A DNA stretch of 64,000 nt from a cyanobiont of Ornithocercus magnificus (GCA_007996965.1 BIMP01000001.1:930001-994000); one strand, 5' to 3'; shown: positions 8,114-17,763, counted from the first letter of the stretch. A program made the numbers and translations. Notes: generated from the sequence alone by a model not told the origin.

Positions 8114-9034
8114 ATGACCAAAATGTCCCATCAAACGCGACATGGGGTAGGCCGTGGCTGTGTAATTACCCGCCGAGCCTGCTTTAGTGCCAGCCATCAC
8201 TACTGGCTCCCTGAACTCTCATCTGATGACAACATCGCGCAATTCGGACCTTGCACGCATTCACCTGGCCATGGCCACAACTACGAGTTACTCGTTTCAA
8301 TGGCTGGAGGGCTCAATGCTGACGGAATGGTGCTCAATCTCTCTGAGGTCAAGCATGCCATCCATAGCCAGGTTACTAGTCAGTTGGACTTCCACTTTCT
8401 AAACGAAGTCTGGCCAGAGTTTGATGTTTATCATCCACAGGGATGCCTCCCCACAACGGAGGCACTAGCACGGGTAATTTGGAAACGCTTGTCACCTTAC
8501 CTGCCGATAACGGCACTACGCCTATATGAGCAACCAGTTCTCTGGGCTGACTATCTTGGACACACTATGGACGTCTTTCTCTCGATCCGCACTCACTTTG
8601 CTGCCGCTCACCGGCTGGCTCGACCAGAGCTCAGTCAGGAAGAAAATGAGAGTATCTATGGCAAATGCGCTCGACCCAACGGCCATGGACACAACTACCT
8701 TGTCGATATCACTGTGCGTGGTGCCATCGACGTACGCACAGGTATGGCATGCGACCTCTCTGCTCTCCAGCGTTTGGTGAATGATCTTGTAGTTGAACCT
8801 TTCGACCACACCTTTCTCAATAAGGATATACCCCACTTTGCTGATTGTGTGCCAACAGCCGAAAACATTGCCCTCCACATTGCTGATCGCCTTACCTCAC
8901 CTATACGGGCAATTGGGGTAGAACTGCACCGTGTTCGCCTACAGGAGAGCCCTAACAATGCTGCCGAAGTCTATGCTGAGACCCCACAGCTGGAAATGAT
9001 TCCTATGAATTCTACGGCCATTGCTGCTAGCTAA
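8114..9034 (+). CDS. 6-pyruvoyl-tetrahydropterin synthase-like protein with two PTPS domains
   Basis: The 306 residues contain two tandem PTPS domains, each with its own zinc and catalytic set. Domain 1 (about 18-155) has FSASHHYW and CTHSPGHGHNY; domain 2 (about 158-285) has HFAAAHRL and CARPNGHGHNY. The Cys-x5-HGH spacing resembles tetrahydropterin-forming PTPS rather than QueD, so a role in pterin synthesis is more likely than queuosine. The PTPS fold normally uses oligomers of single domains, so the fusion gives half the number of chains. The last 14 bp overlap the next gene, suggesting an operon. Confidence 0.85.
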   Translation: MTKMSHQTRHGVGRGCVITRRACFSASHHYWLPELSSDDNIAQFGPCTHSPGHGHNYELLVSMAGGLNADGMVLNLSEVKHAIHSQVTSQLDFHFLNEVWPEFDVYHPQGCLPTTEALARVIWKRLSPYLPITALRLYEQPVLWADYLGHTMDVFLSIRTHFAAAHRLARPELSQEENESIYGKCARPNGHGHNYLVDITVRGAIDVRTGMACDLSALQRLVNDLVVEPFDHTFLNKDIPHFADCVPTAENIALHIADRLTSPIRAIGVELHRVRLQESPNNAAEVYAETPQLEMIPMNSTAIAAS

Positions 9035-9719
9035 AGACACTGGGCCAGTAGTAAGGCTGGTGCTAGCCATCAGTCTCGATGGTCGGCTGTCTCCTTCCTT
9101 GAAGGATGCTGCCTGGCTAGGCGCTTCTGGTGACCGCCGTGCCCTTGAGGAAGCTTTGGCCTGGGCGGACGGCACCTTGATGGGTGTTGGCACACTACAT
9201 GCCTACGGCAGTACTTGCCTAATCCATGATGCTGACTTACTTGCCCGTCGTGCCGCTGAGGGCCGAAGTCCACAACCAGTCTGTGTTGTTGTAGGTGGCC
9301 GTCGGGTCTTTCAGCCTCACTGGTCATTCTTCCAGCAACCAATTGAGCGCTGGCTCTTGGGGACAACAGATGTATCTGGATTTGTGACCCAGTTGAAGCC
9401 AGCTGAGTCGTGGTACTTAACACTGCGACAGCTAAAAGTGCTCGGGTTGAGGCACCTCGTGCTTTTGGGAGGTGCACGTCTGATTGGTTCGCTTCTCTCT
9501 GAAGACACCATCGATGAACTTCAGCTGACCTTGACACCACATCTTTTAGGAGGTGAGGCCTGCTGGCTACCGACTAGTCTTGCTAAGCTCCCAGATAAAC
9601 TGCAGTCTAAAGGTGCTTGGCAGCTTCAGCAAGCCGACAAGCTTGGTGGCGATGAGTTACTACTGATCTACAGCAGATGCCGCCTACCAAGCCCTGATGT
9701 ATGTAAGAGTGTACTGTAA
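9021..9719 (+). CDS. RibD C-terminal-domain (dihydrofolate-reductase-like) reductase
   Basis: This 232-residue protein has the fold of the RibD reductase domain, which reduces the ribosyl group of a pyrimidine intermediate of riboflavin synthesis with NADPH. Family marks are VLAISLDGRLSP at the N-terminus, the GTLMGVGTLHAYG strand, and GLRHLVLLGGARLIGSLL with the NADPH-binding glycines. No deaminase domain is present. The only usable start in this frame is the TTG at 9021, because a stop lies five codons upstream. It overlaps the PTPS gene by 14 bp. Alone it could act in flavin or pterin metabolism; the PTPS neighbour makes a pterin role worth considering. Confidence 0.75.
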   Translation: MLLAKDTGPVVRLVLAISLDGRLSPSLKDAAWLGASGDRRALEEALAWADGTLMGVGTLHAYGSTCLIHDADLLARRAAEGRSPQPVCVVVGGRRVFQPHWSFFQQPIERWLLGTTDVSGFVTQLKPAESWYLTLRQLKVLGLRHLVLLGGARLIGSLLSEDTIDELQLTLTPHLLGGEACWLPTSLAKLPDKLQSKGAWQLQQADKLGGDELLLIYSRCRLPSPDVCKSVL

Positions 9720-9846
9720 GAGGAGCAAGCTCCAATCCGGCAGAAGTTAAGCAATGTCTTGCCTGCCACACATTGGACAAAGTATGAACATAACTCTAGA
9801 CTAGATTCTGCTAGCTGAGCCTTCACTCGAAACTTTAACATTTGCA

Positions 9847-11025
9847 ATGCTGCCTCTGTCAATGCGCTGGCACCGCTCGATCCAGGAAATCTCACAGGAA
9901 AACTGGGATCAGTTACTTGGAGAACACAATATTCCCTTCTATCGCTGGCGTTGGCTAATGGATTTGGAAACCTCGGGTAGTATTGCCCCAAGTGAAGGCT
10001 GGCAGGCACTACATCTTGCTTTATGGCGTGGAGAAAATCTGGTTGCTTTAGCTCCTCTGTACTTGAAAGGGCACAGCTATGGAGAATTTGTATTTGATCA
10101 ATCCTTTGCGCGTCTCGCCGCCGATTTAGGACTCCGCTACTATCCAAAGTTGATAGGCATGAGTCCGGTTAGTCCTGTTCAGGGCTACCGTTTCCACGTG
10201 GCTTCCGGGGAGAACCCTGCTGAGCTAACAACATTGATGCTGAATTTGATAGATGAGTTTGCCAAGCGCAATGGAATCCTTAGCTGCAATTTTCTTTATG
10301 TTGACCCTGAATGGCAGCAGCTTGCTCAAGCCTCTGGTTGTGCTGTTTGGTTCAATCAGCGTAGTTGCTGGAATGCTAAGGACCAAAAAGACTTTGGTGA
10401 CTATCTTGCTGGGTTTAATGCCAACCAGCGTCGTAACATACGTAGGGAACGTCAAGCAGTTAAAGCAGCTGGCCTTGAGGTGACGCCGCTGACTGGTACT
10501 GCCCTAGATGCACCGCTACTGACCAGGATGTACAGTTTTTATGAACAGCATTGTGCGCGATGGGGTCCTTGGGGCAGCAAATATCTCCGGGATGAGTTCT
10601 TTACCAAGCTATCTAATGACTATTATCGTAACCAAGTAGTTTTGTTTAGCGCCCATCGTGGCGACCCTCATAAACCCGTAGCTATGTCACTTTGTATCCA
10701 AGATACGAACAATCTCTGGGGCCGCTACTGGGGAAGTGATGAGGAAATTAACTGCTTGCACTTTGAAGTGTGCTATTACTCTCCTATAACTTGGGCGCTA
10801 GAGTGCGGCATTAACTGCTTTGATCCTGGAGCTGGCGGAGCACACAAGCTCCGTCGCGGTTTCACTGTACGTGCCAATGCCAGTCTCCACCGCTGGTATG
10901 ATTCACGCATGGATAACCTAATCCGAAGTTGGTTGGAGAAGGTTAACCCATTGATGCTTGAAGAAATTGAGGCAATCAATGCTGAACTACCCTTCCGTCA
11001 AGAGACGCCTTCACTTACTCTGTAG
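9847..11025 (+). CDS. GNAT/FemAB-like protein (DUF482, peptidogalycan family)
   Basis: This 392-residue protein matches the FemAB_like/DUF482 family, described as 'peptidogalycan biosynthesis' GNAT-fold proteins. Visible family blocks are ENWDQLLGEHNIPFYRWRWL, GEFVFDQSFARLAADLGLRY, NQRRNIRRERQAV and GINCFDPGAGGAHKLRRGF. The fold is two linked acyltransferase-like domains. Substrate and reaction are unknown. It is soluble. DUF4346 follows 5 bp later on the same strand, so the two may be co-transcribed. Confidence 0.82.
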   Translation: MLPLSMRWHRSIQEISQENWDQLLGEHNIPFYRWRWLMDLETSGSIAPSEGWQALHLALWRGENLVALAPLYLKGHSYGEFVFDQSFARLAADLGLRYYPKLIGMSPVSPVQGYRFHVASGENPAELTTLMLNLIDEFAKRNGILSCNFLYVDPEWQQLAQASGCAVWFNQRSCWNAKDQKDFGDYLAGFNANQRRNIRRERQAVKAAGLEVTPLTGTALDAPLLTRMYSFYEQHCARWGPWGSKYLRDEFFTKLSNDYYRNQVVLFSAHRGDPHKPVAMSLCIQDTNNLWGRYWGSDEEINCLHFEVCYYSPITWALECGINCFDPGAGGAHKLRRGFTVRANASLHRWYDSRMDNLIRSWLEKVNPLMLEEIEAINAELPFRQETPSLTL

Positions 11026-11030
11026 TACCT

Positions 11031-11480
11031 GTGGCATGCGCTAGCGATAGAAAGGTGATCCAGCGGTCTAACTCTCCTAGGGCAGCAGAGTGCTTATCTG
11101 ATGCAGACGTCACTGCATTAGCTCAATATGATGACCAACTGTCGCAACGTTTTATCTCTCTAGATCCGGCTGGGTATTTTTTGATCCGAGTGGATGCTGA
11201 AGCTGGGGAAATAGTGGCCGAGCACTACAATAACAACATTGATGCGCGAGGTAGAGCTGTCGATCCTGCCAGTGGAGAGGTACTGTCTTGCCATAGCAAT
11301 AGTCAACGTGCTCCTAGTGTCACTTTTCGCGGACGTTCAGCAAAAGAGCTAGGAATTCAGCTCACTGAGGGAAAAAGACCTTACCCAGTCTCACGCTTAG
11401 ATCACGCTTTTTATCTCGGTAGAGAGCTTCAAAAGGCAGAAGCATGCCTGATCAGCGGCCGTTGCTATAATCAGGACTAA
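11031..11480 (+). CDS. DUF4346-family protein
   Basis: This protein has 149 residues from a GTG at 11031. The sequence includes DPAGYFLIRVDAEAGEIVAE and SVTFRGRSAKELGIQL, then HAFYLGRELQKAE near the C-terminus, which I associate with the cyanobacterial DUF4346 family (annotated in some genomes as dihydropteroate-synthase-related). There is no transmembrane helix or signal peptide. Its function is not established. It follows the FemAB-like gene at 5 bp and converges with the radical SAM gene across 30 bp. Confidence 0.75.
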   Translation: MACASDRKVIQRSNSPRAAECLSDADVTALAQYDDQLSQRFISLDPAGYFLIRVDAEAGEIVAEHYNNNIDARGRAVDPASGEVLSCHSNSQRAPSVTFRGRSAKELGIQLTEGKRPYPVSRLDHAFYLGRELQKAEACLISGRCYNQD

Positions 11481-11510
11481 GATTCATTTATGTAAGATAA
11501 GCTCTAGATT

Positions 11511-13094
11511 TTAGGCAGTTTGCAATGCAGGAGAACTTCCTGAACTTTCCTCTTCTTCTGGAGGCAACAGCTTGAGTTGATCCCGAATTTCTTGTTGTAC
11601 GATTGTACGATACTCTATGAAATGTTCATTATGAGCAAGTACTATGAGGAACTGCTCTAGCAGTGCTGGATTCCTGCGCCTTATACCAAGGATATAACGC
11701 CAAAAGCGCCAACGAGTACTTCGGCGCATGCCCTGGCGCCAGATCACAATTGTGAGAGCCTGAATATCTGTCCAGGAAGGTAGTTTAGGAGTTGCCTTCC
11801 AGCGAGGTGGACCCATTTTCAGGTAGTAGGAGTAAACACGGTCCATATATGCACTGGGCTCATACAAAGCCCAAAATGCCTCCACGTACTCGTTAGCAAT
11901 ATCCCGGATTGGCCGAGTTGGCCGGAAGTTAAGGAGATTAGTCTGATTGACACCTTTAGCCGCTGACTCATTTTCGACTAGACGGCCTTCTTTCTCAAGG
12001 CGATGCCAAAGCGCAGTATTTGGAAGTGCTTGCAACATACCCATCATAGCAGCAGGGATTCCAGTACGACTTACAAAGTCGACAATGCGTTGCCCAGCTC
12101 CAGCTTTCTCTCCATCAAACCCGATTATGAATCCCGCCATAACCCGGATTCCATTAACAGTAATCCGGTCGACAGCTTTATCGAGTGGGCTGCGAGTATT
12201 CTGTAATTTATGGGATGTTTCTAGACTGGCTTCATCAGGTGTTTCTATACCTAAAAAGACACTCTCGAAGCGTGCGTCGTGCATCATCCGCATCATTTCT
12301 TCATCGTCAGCGAGGTCTACAGAAGCCTCAGTGCTAAAACTGAATGGGTATCCTCGATCTACCTGCCACTCTTTAATCGCGGGTAATAGTAACTTAGCAT
12401 TACGCTTGTTGCCAATAAAGTTGTCATCAACGAGAAAAATAGAGCGTCGCCAGCCAAGATCATAGAGAGTTTGCAACTCGGCGATTAGCTGATTGGGCGA
12501 CTTCGTTCGGGGCTTACGCCCATAGAGTACGATAATGTCGCAAAACTCGCAGTTAAAAGGGCAGCCACGCGAGAATTGTATTGACATTGAATCGTAAGCA
12601 TCAAAGTTAAGCAGATCGAACCGGGGAATAGGTGTTGCAGTTACGTCTGGCTTGTCACCCTTGGCGCTGAACTGGCCACTCTTATCGCCTCGCGCGATCG
12701 CGTCGACGAGTTGAGGCAGTGTAATTTCACCCTCATCAAGAACCTTAAAATCTGCCTGACATAGCTCTGGTGCGTCAGGCGTTGAGCTAGCAAATGGTCC
12801 ACCTACAGCAACTGTCAGATTCCGGCGCTTAGCCTCAGCAATCTGACGCTGTATATCGCTTTTTTGAACAATCATTCCGGAGATGATTACGAGCTCTGCC
12901 CATCGCCAATCATCTTCAGTCACTTCACAAACATTACGGTCAACCAGCCGCATCTCCCATCTCTGGGGTAAGAGAGCAGCTACGGTGACTAGTCCGAGCG
13001 GGGGAAGCAAAACTTTCCGATTAATTAGTTCAAGGATTTTCTCGTAACTCCAGAATGTCTTCGGGAACTCTGGGTAGAGTAGAAGGGTGCGCAT
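11511..13094 (-). CDS. B12-binding-domain radical SAM protein with DUF4070
   Basis: From the ATG at 13094 the protein has 527 residues. Residues 1-150 form a cobalamin-binding-like domain (LPPLGLVTVAALLPQRW, then VAVGGPFASS). The radical SAM domain follows, with the 4Fe-4S motif CPFNCEFC at about residues 178-185. A C-terminal DUF4070-type region follows, ending in a charged tail. Relatives include methylases and cyclases of lipids, hopanoids and tetrapyrroles, but the substrate cannot be read from sequence. The classical B12 DxHxxG motif is not evident, so cobalamin binding may be base-off or lost. The frame extends to 13187, but the start at 13094 fits the family. Confidence 0.8.
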   Translation of the reverse strand: MRTLLLYPEFPKTFWSYEKILELINRKVLLPPLGLVTVAALLPQRWEMRLVDRNVCEVTEDDWRWAELVIISGMIVQKSDIQRQIAEAKRRNLTVAVGGPFASSTPDAPELCQADFKVLDEGEITLPQLVDAIARGDKSGQFSAKGDKPDVTATPIPRFDLLNFDAYDSMSIQFSRGCPFNCEFCDIIVLYGRKPRTKSPNQLIAELQTLYDLGWRRSIFLVDDNFIGNKRNAKLLLPAIKEWQVDRGYPFSFSTEASVDLADDEEMMRMMHDARFESVFLGIETPDEASLETSHKLQNTRSPLDKAVDRITVNGIRVMAGFIIGFDGEKAGAGQRIVDFVSRTGIPAAMMGMLQALPNTALWHRLEKEGRLVENESAAKGVNQTNLLNFRPTRPIRDIANEYVEAFWALYEPSAYMDRVYSYYLKMGPPRWKATPKLPSWTDIQALTIVIWRQGMRRSTRWRFWRYILGIRRRNPALLEQFLIVLAHNEHFIEYRTIVQQEIRDQLKLLPPEEEESSGSSPALQTA

Positions 13095-13240
13095 GGCTGG
13101 CGAGTGGAGTTGCAAAAAGACCGAACTTGTCTGTGACCGACAGCCACGGATAGACATATCTATACGGAATCTTAGACTGTCCTGCAAACTCCTACCTATT
13201 CCCTGCTTTAATAGCAGGATTCAAACGGCATTTCTTACTT

Positions 13241-13333
13241 ATGGCAATTGTTCTTTATCTTGGTCTAGTTGGAAGTGGACTTTTGATTGCCTACATACTG
13301 AATACTGCTTTGAAAGGAATCAAGTTAATCTAG
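13241..13333 (+). CDS. petL: Probable cytochrome b6f small subunit PetL
   Basis: A 30-codon ORF starts at the ATG at 13241 and ends with TAG at 13331-13333. It encodes a single hydrophobic helix (MAIVLYLGLVGSGLLIAYIL) followed by a short basic tail ending GIKLI. The C-terminal pattern resembles PetL of plastids and cyanobacteria, which ends in a similar K/R-I-K/R-LI run. PetL is a peripheral single-helix subunit of the cytochrome b6f complex in the thylakoid membrane. It is too short for routine ORF calling. Single-helix subunits are hard to tell apart, so identity is likely but not certain. Confidence 0.6.
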   Translation: MAIVLYLGLVGSGLLIAYILNTALKGIKLI

Positions 13334-13556
13334 CTGAAACAGCTTAAGCAATGATGCAACTAGAATCTGCTCACTTCCTCTTCGAGAGTATAATTTGGCT
13401 TGAACTAGCTACATAGTTACATAAAATTTCTACCAAGACTCAATCTTCTCATTATCAGGCCTGCATGATAGGGATAACATGACTAGACTAGAGGTGTTAA
13501 GAAAAACTATAATAGCGATCTAATTATAACCAAGGCAAAATACCCAAGATATGTAC
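13334..13556. other. Short non-coding gap between the petL-like ORF and rimO
   Basis: The 220 bp are AT-rich and hold no convincing ORF. petL-like (plus) and rimO (minus) converge here, so their terminators should lie in this stretch. I see no strong GC hairpin followed by a T-run on either strand. Confidence 0.4.
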
Positions 13557-14954
13557 TCACATCTTTGCTCTCGTGCCAGCAGAGTTAACTATCTCTCCTT
13601 GCAGATCATAAATATCTGAACTGGTAATGTGGACTGGTACCATTGTCCCACAAATAACTTGGTGACTGCTATTGCTGGCCTCAATCCTCACATTACCGTC
13701 TACTTCGGGTGCAAATCTTGCACAGCGCCCTATCATAGCACCAGTGTCTGGATCCTGCCTCTCAATCAGTACATCTACTATGCGACCTACCCAACGACTA
13801 TTACATTCTGCAGAAATTGGCTGCTGCACTGCCATTAGCCAATCGCGTCGTGCTTCAGCTAAGGCTTTGGGAATTTGATTCTGTAATACTGCAGCCGGAG
13901 TGCCACTCTCAGGGGAAAAGGCGAAAACGCCAACATGGTCAAAGCGTTGTCTCTCAAGAAAGTCTACAAGGTGCGCAAACTGTATTTCAGTCTCTCCAGG
14001 AAAACCAACAATCAGAGTAGTGCGTAGGGTAACATCTGGAAGCTGATCTCGTATTCTGTCTAGCAAGGCAACATTGACATCTGCCTGCCAGGGTCGGTTC
14101 ATGGCTCGCAGTACATCCGGATGACTGTGCTGTAGGGGCAAATCTAGATAAGGTAATAGATTCGGAATTTCCCGGAAGGCTGTAAGTAGTTCTAGGGTTA
14201 ACCCTGTGGGGTAAGCATAATGTACGCGAATCCATGGTATTTTGACTGCGCTAAGAGCCCACAATAAGTCGGCTAGTCTAGTCTGGCCGTAGAGATCTAG
14301 ACCATAGTTAGTAGTAATCTGACTGATCAGTATTAGTTCTTTTACTCCTTGCTCAGCTAGCTGGTGAGCTTCTGCCACAATCGACTCAATTGTTCTAGAG
14401 CGCTGACTACCACGTAAATGAGGAATGATGCAGAATGCACATCGATAGTTGCAACCCTCTGCTATCTTTAGATATGCTACTGCCCTGCCAGTAGTATACA
14501 ATCGTGGCAAGTGCTCATTTGCAATAAAGGTAGGCTTGTCACTGACACAATTAACTCGTTCACCTGCTTCTACCTGTTGGAGCACTTTGACAATGTGATG
14601 GTAATCTCCAGTACCAACAACTGCTTTTGCCTCTGGTAATGAGTCAAGCAGCTCCTCGCGAAAGTGCTGAGCTAGGCAGCCAGCTATGATTAGATTTTTG
14701 CCTCGCTCTGCTAGGTTAACCAACGTTTTAACTGACTCCTCACGCGCCTCCTGGATAAAACTACAGGTGTTGACCACAACGACACTAGCGTCATATTCAT
14801 TCTCAGTAACTCCATAGCCTGCGTGGGTGAGTAGACCCAGCATGTGCTCGGTGTCCACCTGATTCTTCTCACATCCGAGATGGACGAAAGCCACACTGGA
14901 CTTCCTAGCAGTTGACTCCACCCTGCCAGTATTTCTACTTAAGGAATTGACCAT
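13557..14954 (-). CDS. rimO: Ribosomal protein S12 methylthiotransferase RimO
   Basis: RimO adds a methylthio group to an aspartate of ribosomal protein S12 and uses two 4Fe-4S clusters. The 465-residue protein (ATG at 14954) has the N-terminal UPF0004 domain with three cysteines ([17 protein letters not shown] and AGCLAQ) and the radical SAM motif [22 protein letters not shown]-terminal TRAM domain follows from about residue 385. The GCEKNQVD and PHLRG blocks separate RimO from MiaB. Length and domain order are typical. Confidence 0.93.
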   Translation of the reverse strand: MVNSLSRNTGRVESTARKSSVAFVHLGCEKNQVDTEHMLGLLTHAGYGVTENEYDASVVVVNTCSFIQEAREESVKTLVNLAERGKNLIIAGCLAQHFREELLDSLPEAKAVVGTGDYHHIVKVLQQVEAGERVNCVSDKPTFIANEHLPRLYTTGRAVAYLKIAEGCNYRCAFCIIPHLRGSQRSRTIESIVAEAHQLAEQGVKELILISQITTNYGLDLYGQTRLADLLWALSAVKIPWIRVHYAYPTGLTLELLTAFREIPNLLPYLDLPLQHSHPDVLRAMNRPWQADVNVALLDRIRDQLPDVTLRTTLIVGFPGETEIQFAHLVDFLERQRFDHVGVFAFSPESGTPAAVLQNQIPKALAEARRDWLMAVQQPISAECNSRWVGRIVDVLIERQDPDTGAMIGRCARFAPEVDGNVRIEASNSSHQVICGTMVPVHITSSDIYDLQGEIVNSAGTRAKM

Positions 14955-15037
14955 GGCAGGACTTATGCAGATCTCACACCATACGGAGTAATCCTAGCTA
15001 TCAGCGTTATTAAAAGTTTTCTCATCTGAGCTCTACC

Positions 15038-15982
15038 ATGGGTATTAATCGCTTGATTACTCGCCGTCGTCAACAGCCTGGTTCTAGATGGATTCGTATT
15101 GCTATTGCCGTCTTAGCCACTATTGGTATGATCGATACCGGATCGATTACATTCGAGAATTGGGGACTAATAGGCAATCTTAGCTGCCCAGGTGGTGCTG
15201 AGGGCTGTGATAAGGTGCTTAATAGTGCCTGGGGCACTCTTTTTAAGAGCAGTGGCTTTAGTCTTCCACTGTCTCTTGTTGGATTCTTAGCTTACTTTAC
15301 CGTACTTGTGATGGCAGTCATTCCATTGCTTCCTGGCTTAGATAAAGGTCGCATAGCCCTGTTACGTCGTAGTTGGTGGGGTTTGTTAACAGTCTCTTGC
15401 AGCATGGCTGCCTTTAGCCTGGTGCTTGTAGGCCTGATGATAGTCAAGATTCAAGCTTTTTGCTTTTTCTGTACTCTCTCTGCCATCCTCGCCATATCTC
15501 TGTTTGTCCTTGCTTTGCTCGGAGGGGGCTGGAACGATGCTGGTCTCGTCATATTCCGAAGTCTTTTGCTGGGGCTGACTGTTCTGCTAGCATCTTTGGG
15601 TTGGGCTTCAGTCGTCGACCCTGATCGGTCCAGGTTAGCAGCTACTGAATTAGGCAAACCGCCACTGGTAACTACGGTCAGTTCGACCGCTGCAGTTGAA
15701 CTGGCTGAGCACCTCAGCTCCACTGGTGCGCTAATGTATTCAGCTTACTGGTGCCCACACTGCCATGAGCAAAAGCAGCTGTTTGGCAAGGAGGCAACTT
15801 CAAAACTGAGGGTAGTGGAATGCGCACAAGATGGTCAAAACAGTGAGCAGGTACTCTGCAAACAGAGAAGAATTGAGGCTTTTCCTACTTGGGAGATAAA
15901 TGGTCAGCTTGATCCGGGAGTAAAGTCTTTAGAGCAACTAGCTAAGCTCAGTGGCTACAAGAATCCGGAGCCGCTTCGATAA
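15038..15982 (+). CDS. Vitamin K epoxide reductase-thioredoxin fusion
   Basis: The 314-residue protein fuses a five-helix VKOR domain (about 1-190) to a periplasmic or lumenal thioredoxin-like domain (about 210-314). The VKOR cysteines are visible as C50 and C57 (SCPGGAEGC) and as CFFC at 142-145; the Trx motif is CPHC at 239-242. Such proteins form disulfides in lumenal proteins, with electrons passed to quinone. In plants and cyanobacteria the enzyme (LTO1) is linked to PSII assembly. Its N-terminus is basic (ITRRRQQPGSRW), consistent with cytosolic orientation. It converges with nadB across 28 bp. Confidence 0.92.
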   Translation: MGINRLITRRRQQPGSRWIRIAIAVLATIGMIDTGSITFENWGLIGNLSCPGGAEGCDKVLNSAWGTLFKSSGFSLPLSLVGFLAYFTVLVMAVIPLLPGLDKGRIALLRRSWWGLLTVSCSMAAFSLVLVGLMIVKIQAFCFFCTLSAILAISLFVLALLGGGWNDAGLVIFRSLLLGLTVLLASLGWASVVDPDRSRLAATELGKPPLVTTVSSTAAVELAEHLSSTGALMYSAYWCPHCHEQKQLFGKEATSKLRVVECAQDGQNSEQVLCKQRRIEAFPTWEINGQLDPGVKSLEQLAKLSGYKNPEPLR

Positions 15983-16010
15983 TTAGAAATTTAATTTTAG
16001 TTTGCGGACT

Positions 16011-17681
16011 TCAAGAACGGACTGGTCGAGTCGACAGCTCCTTATCCCTCTGAATCTGTGTGTGGCAACGCCACTGTGACAGTGGCATTGGTGCATCTTG
16101 CCGAAAATGGCCGCCGCGGCTTTCACGGCGGAACAGACAGGACTGTAGCAATAGTAGGCTAGCTCGCTGGCGATGACCTAGATCTAACAGCAGATTAAGA
16201 GCCTGTCTTGTTGGCTCCTCTAAAAGCAAACATTGATCTTTTGGTTGATTCCGCATCATTCCTAGCAATGGCCTCTGCCACAAATCACCGATAGCTGGTT
16301 TCAAGTCTCGCAATCCGGATTTCAGGTCTCGGGCACTGCGATCTACTCCCGCTGCAAGCCAGCAAAGCTGTCTCAACTGGTCAATTGCCAACACCAAACC
16401 AGCTGTCTCTTCAGGTCCACTTAATGGCCCAGTACTCCACTTTTGCTGACTCCATGCACTAGCTATTGCTACTTTAGGCTCTTCTGGAAGAGTGACTTTG
16501 GCTAGCTGCCCTGCAAACACTAAACACTCCATTAAAGAATTGCTAGCTAGACGGTTAGCTCCATGCACACCTGTACAAGCCACTTCACCTACAGCGTGAA
16601 GTCCAGGCAAACTAGTGGCGGCAGTAAGGTCAGTAGCTACACCGCCCATCCAGTAATGTGCTGCTGGTGCAACAGGAATCGGCTGTTGCAATGGGTCTAG
16701 GCCAAACTCTCTGCATCGCTTTAAAATAGTGGGGAAACGGCGGACTAGTTGGGCTCGCGGAATTGGCGTAAGGTCTAATAGGATTGATGTATCTCCTGCT
16801 TTACGCATGGAGCGAATCAACGCTTGGCTTACCTTATCCCGTGGTGCAAGATCACGTCCGGGGATATGAGCAACAGGGCTAACCCCTCTTGCATCTTTGA
16901 GGATAGCTCCCTCACCACGTACAGCTTCCGAGATAAGGAAACATGGTGCTTGTGGTAGATGTAATGCCGTCGGATGAAATTGGACGAACTCGAGATCTTC
17001 AATTACAGCGCCAGCCTCCCAAGCAAGAACCACACCCTCGCCGCAAGCCTGCCTAGGATTAGTGCTGTTAGTAAATAAGTGGCCACCACCACCAGTGGCT
17101 AGAACAACCATGCGGCTGGGGATCCAGTGTAGTCTCGCACCATCAAGCACCTGAACTCCACAACAGCGGCCTTGCTCTACCCATAGTTGTGTTACACGGA
17201 TACCGCGGCGATGCAGCAGTCCAGGGCGATGTTCCACACGCTCGCGTAGCACATCTATGAGTGCTCTCCCTGTCCTATCTTGGACATGCAAGACACGCTG
17301 ATGGCTATGTGCTGCCTCAAGAGTGGTTGCCAGCTGACCATCCTCTCGATCAAATGTCATACCTAGTTTCTCTAGGTATTTGACGCAGTTTGGCGCCTCG
17401 CCGACAAGAAGCTGAACAGCATCAGTGTCACACAAACCTGCTCCTGCTCTCAAGGTATCCTCAGCATGACTTGCCATACTGTCTTCAGGCCGCGTTACAG
17501 CTGCTATGCCACCCTGGGCCCAGCGGCTGGAGGATCGCCTGCTCGTGTTGCGATTAATTAGCAGGACATTAAGTTCGAGAGGCAGTTCTAGGCAAGCCAT
17601 TAGCCCAGCGGCCCCAGCGCCGATTACTACCACATCCCAGCGAATTGATGGGATTGGCTTGCCAGCTGGCAGAGGAGTCAT
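16011..17681 (-). CDS. nadB: L-aspartate oxidase
   Basis: NadB oxidises L-aspartate to iminoaspartate in the first step of de novo NAD synthesis and carries FAD. The 556-residue protein starts at the ATG at 17681. The dinucleotide fold is in GAGAAGLMACLELP, followed by SSRWAQGGIAAVTRPEDS, ATGGGGHLFTNST, the PTALH active-site block and GLHAVGEVACTGVHGANRLA. The C-terminal helical domain contains a run of basic residues. The sequence differs from succinate dehydrogenase by length and by the HxxGGxxxD-like MGGVATDL segment. It is convergent with the VKOR gene. Confidence 0.94.
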   Translation of the reverse strand: MTPLPAGKPIPSIRWDVVVIGAGAAGLMACLELPLELNVLLINRNTSRRSSSRWAQGGIAAVTRPEDSMASHAEDTLRAGAGLCDTDAVQLLVGEAPNCVKYLEKLGMTFDREDGQLATTLEAAHSHQRVLHVQDRTGRALIDVLRERVEHRPGLLHRRGIRVTQLWVEQGRCCGVQVLDGARLHWIPSRMVVLATGGGGHLFTNSTNPRQACGEGVVLAWEAGAVIEDLEFVQFHPTALHLPQAPCFLISEAVRGEGAILKDARGVSPVAHIPGRDLAPRDKVSQALIRSMRKAGDTSILLDLTPIPRAQLVRRFPTILKRCREFGLDPLQQPIPVAPAAHYWMGGVATDLTAATSLPGLHAVGEVACTGVHGANRLASNSLMECLVFAGQLAKVTLPEEPKVAIASAWSQQKWSTGPLSGPEETAGLVLAIDQLRQLCWLAAGVDRSARDLKSGLRDLKPAIGDLWQRPLLGMMRNQPKDQCLLLEEPTRQALNLLLDLGHRQRASLLLLQSCLFRRESRGGHFRQDAPMPLSQWRCHTQIQRDKELSTRPVRS

Positions 17682-17730
17682 TGGTTAAGTATGACTATAG
17701 CTGCTAGAGACTGCCAAGTAGAACCAGGCT

Positions 17731-17762
17731 TTGCCTCTGTACTGGGGTTGAGGAAGAGGCAA
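17731..17762 (-). terminator. Stem-loop just after psbU
   Basis: A perfect 7-bp stem (ttgcctc pairing with gaggcaa) spans 17731-17762, directly downstream of the psbU stop on the minus strand. There is no T-run after it, so it may be a 3' stabilising or weak termination structure rather than a classic intrinsic terminator. Confidence 0.4.
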
Positions 17763-17763
17763 G

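Noticed and set aside
8522-8878. 118-codon minus-strand frame inside the PTPS gene
   Set aside because: Antisense shadow of a well conserved two-domain PTPS protein.
9668-10147. 159-codon minus-strand frame between the RibD-like and FemAB-like genes
   Set aside because: Mostly antisense to the two conserved coding regions and unlike any family I recognise.
13087-13347. 86-codon plus-strand frame over the petL-like ORF and the radical SAM start
   Set aside because: It is in a different frame from petL, antisense to the radical SAM start, and does not look like a conserved protein.
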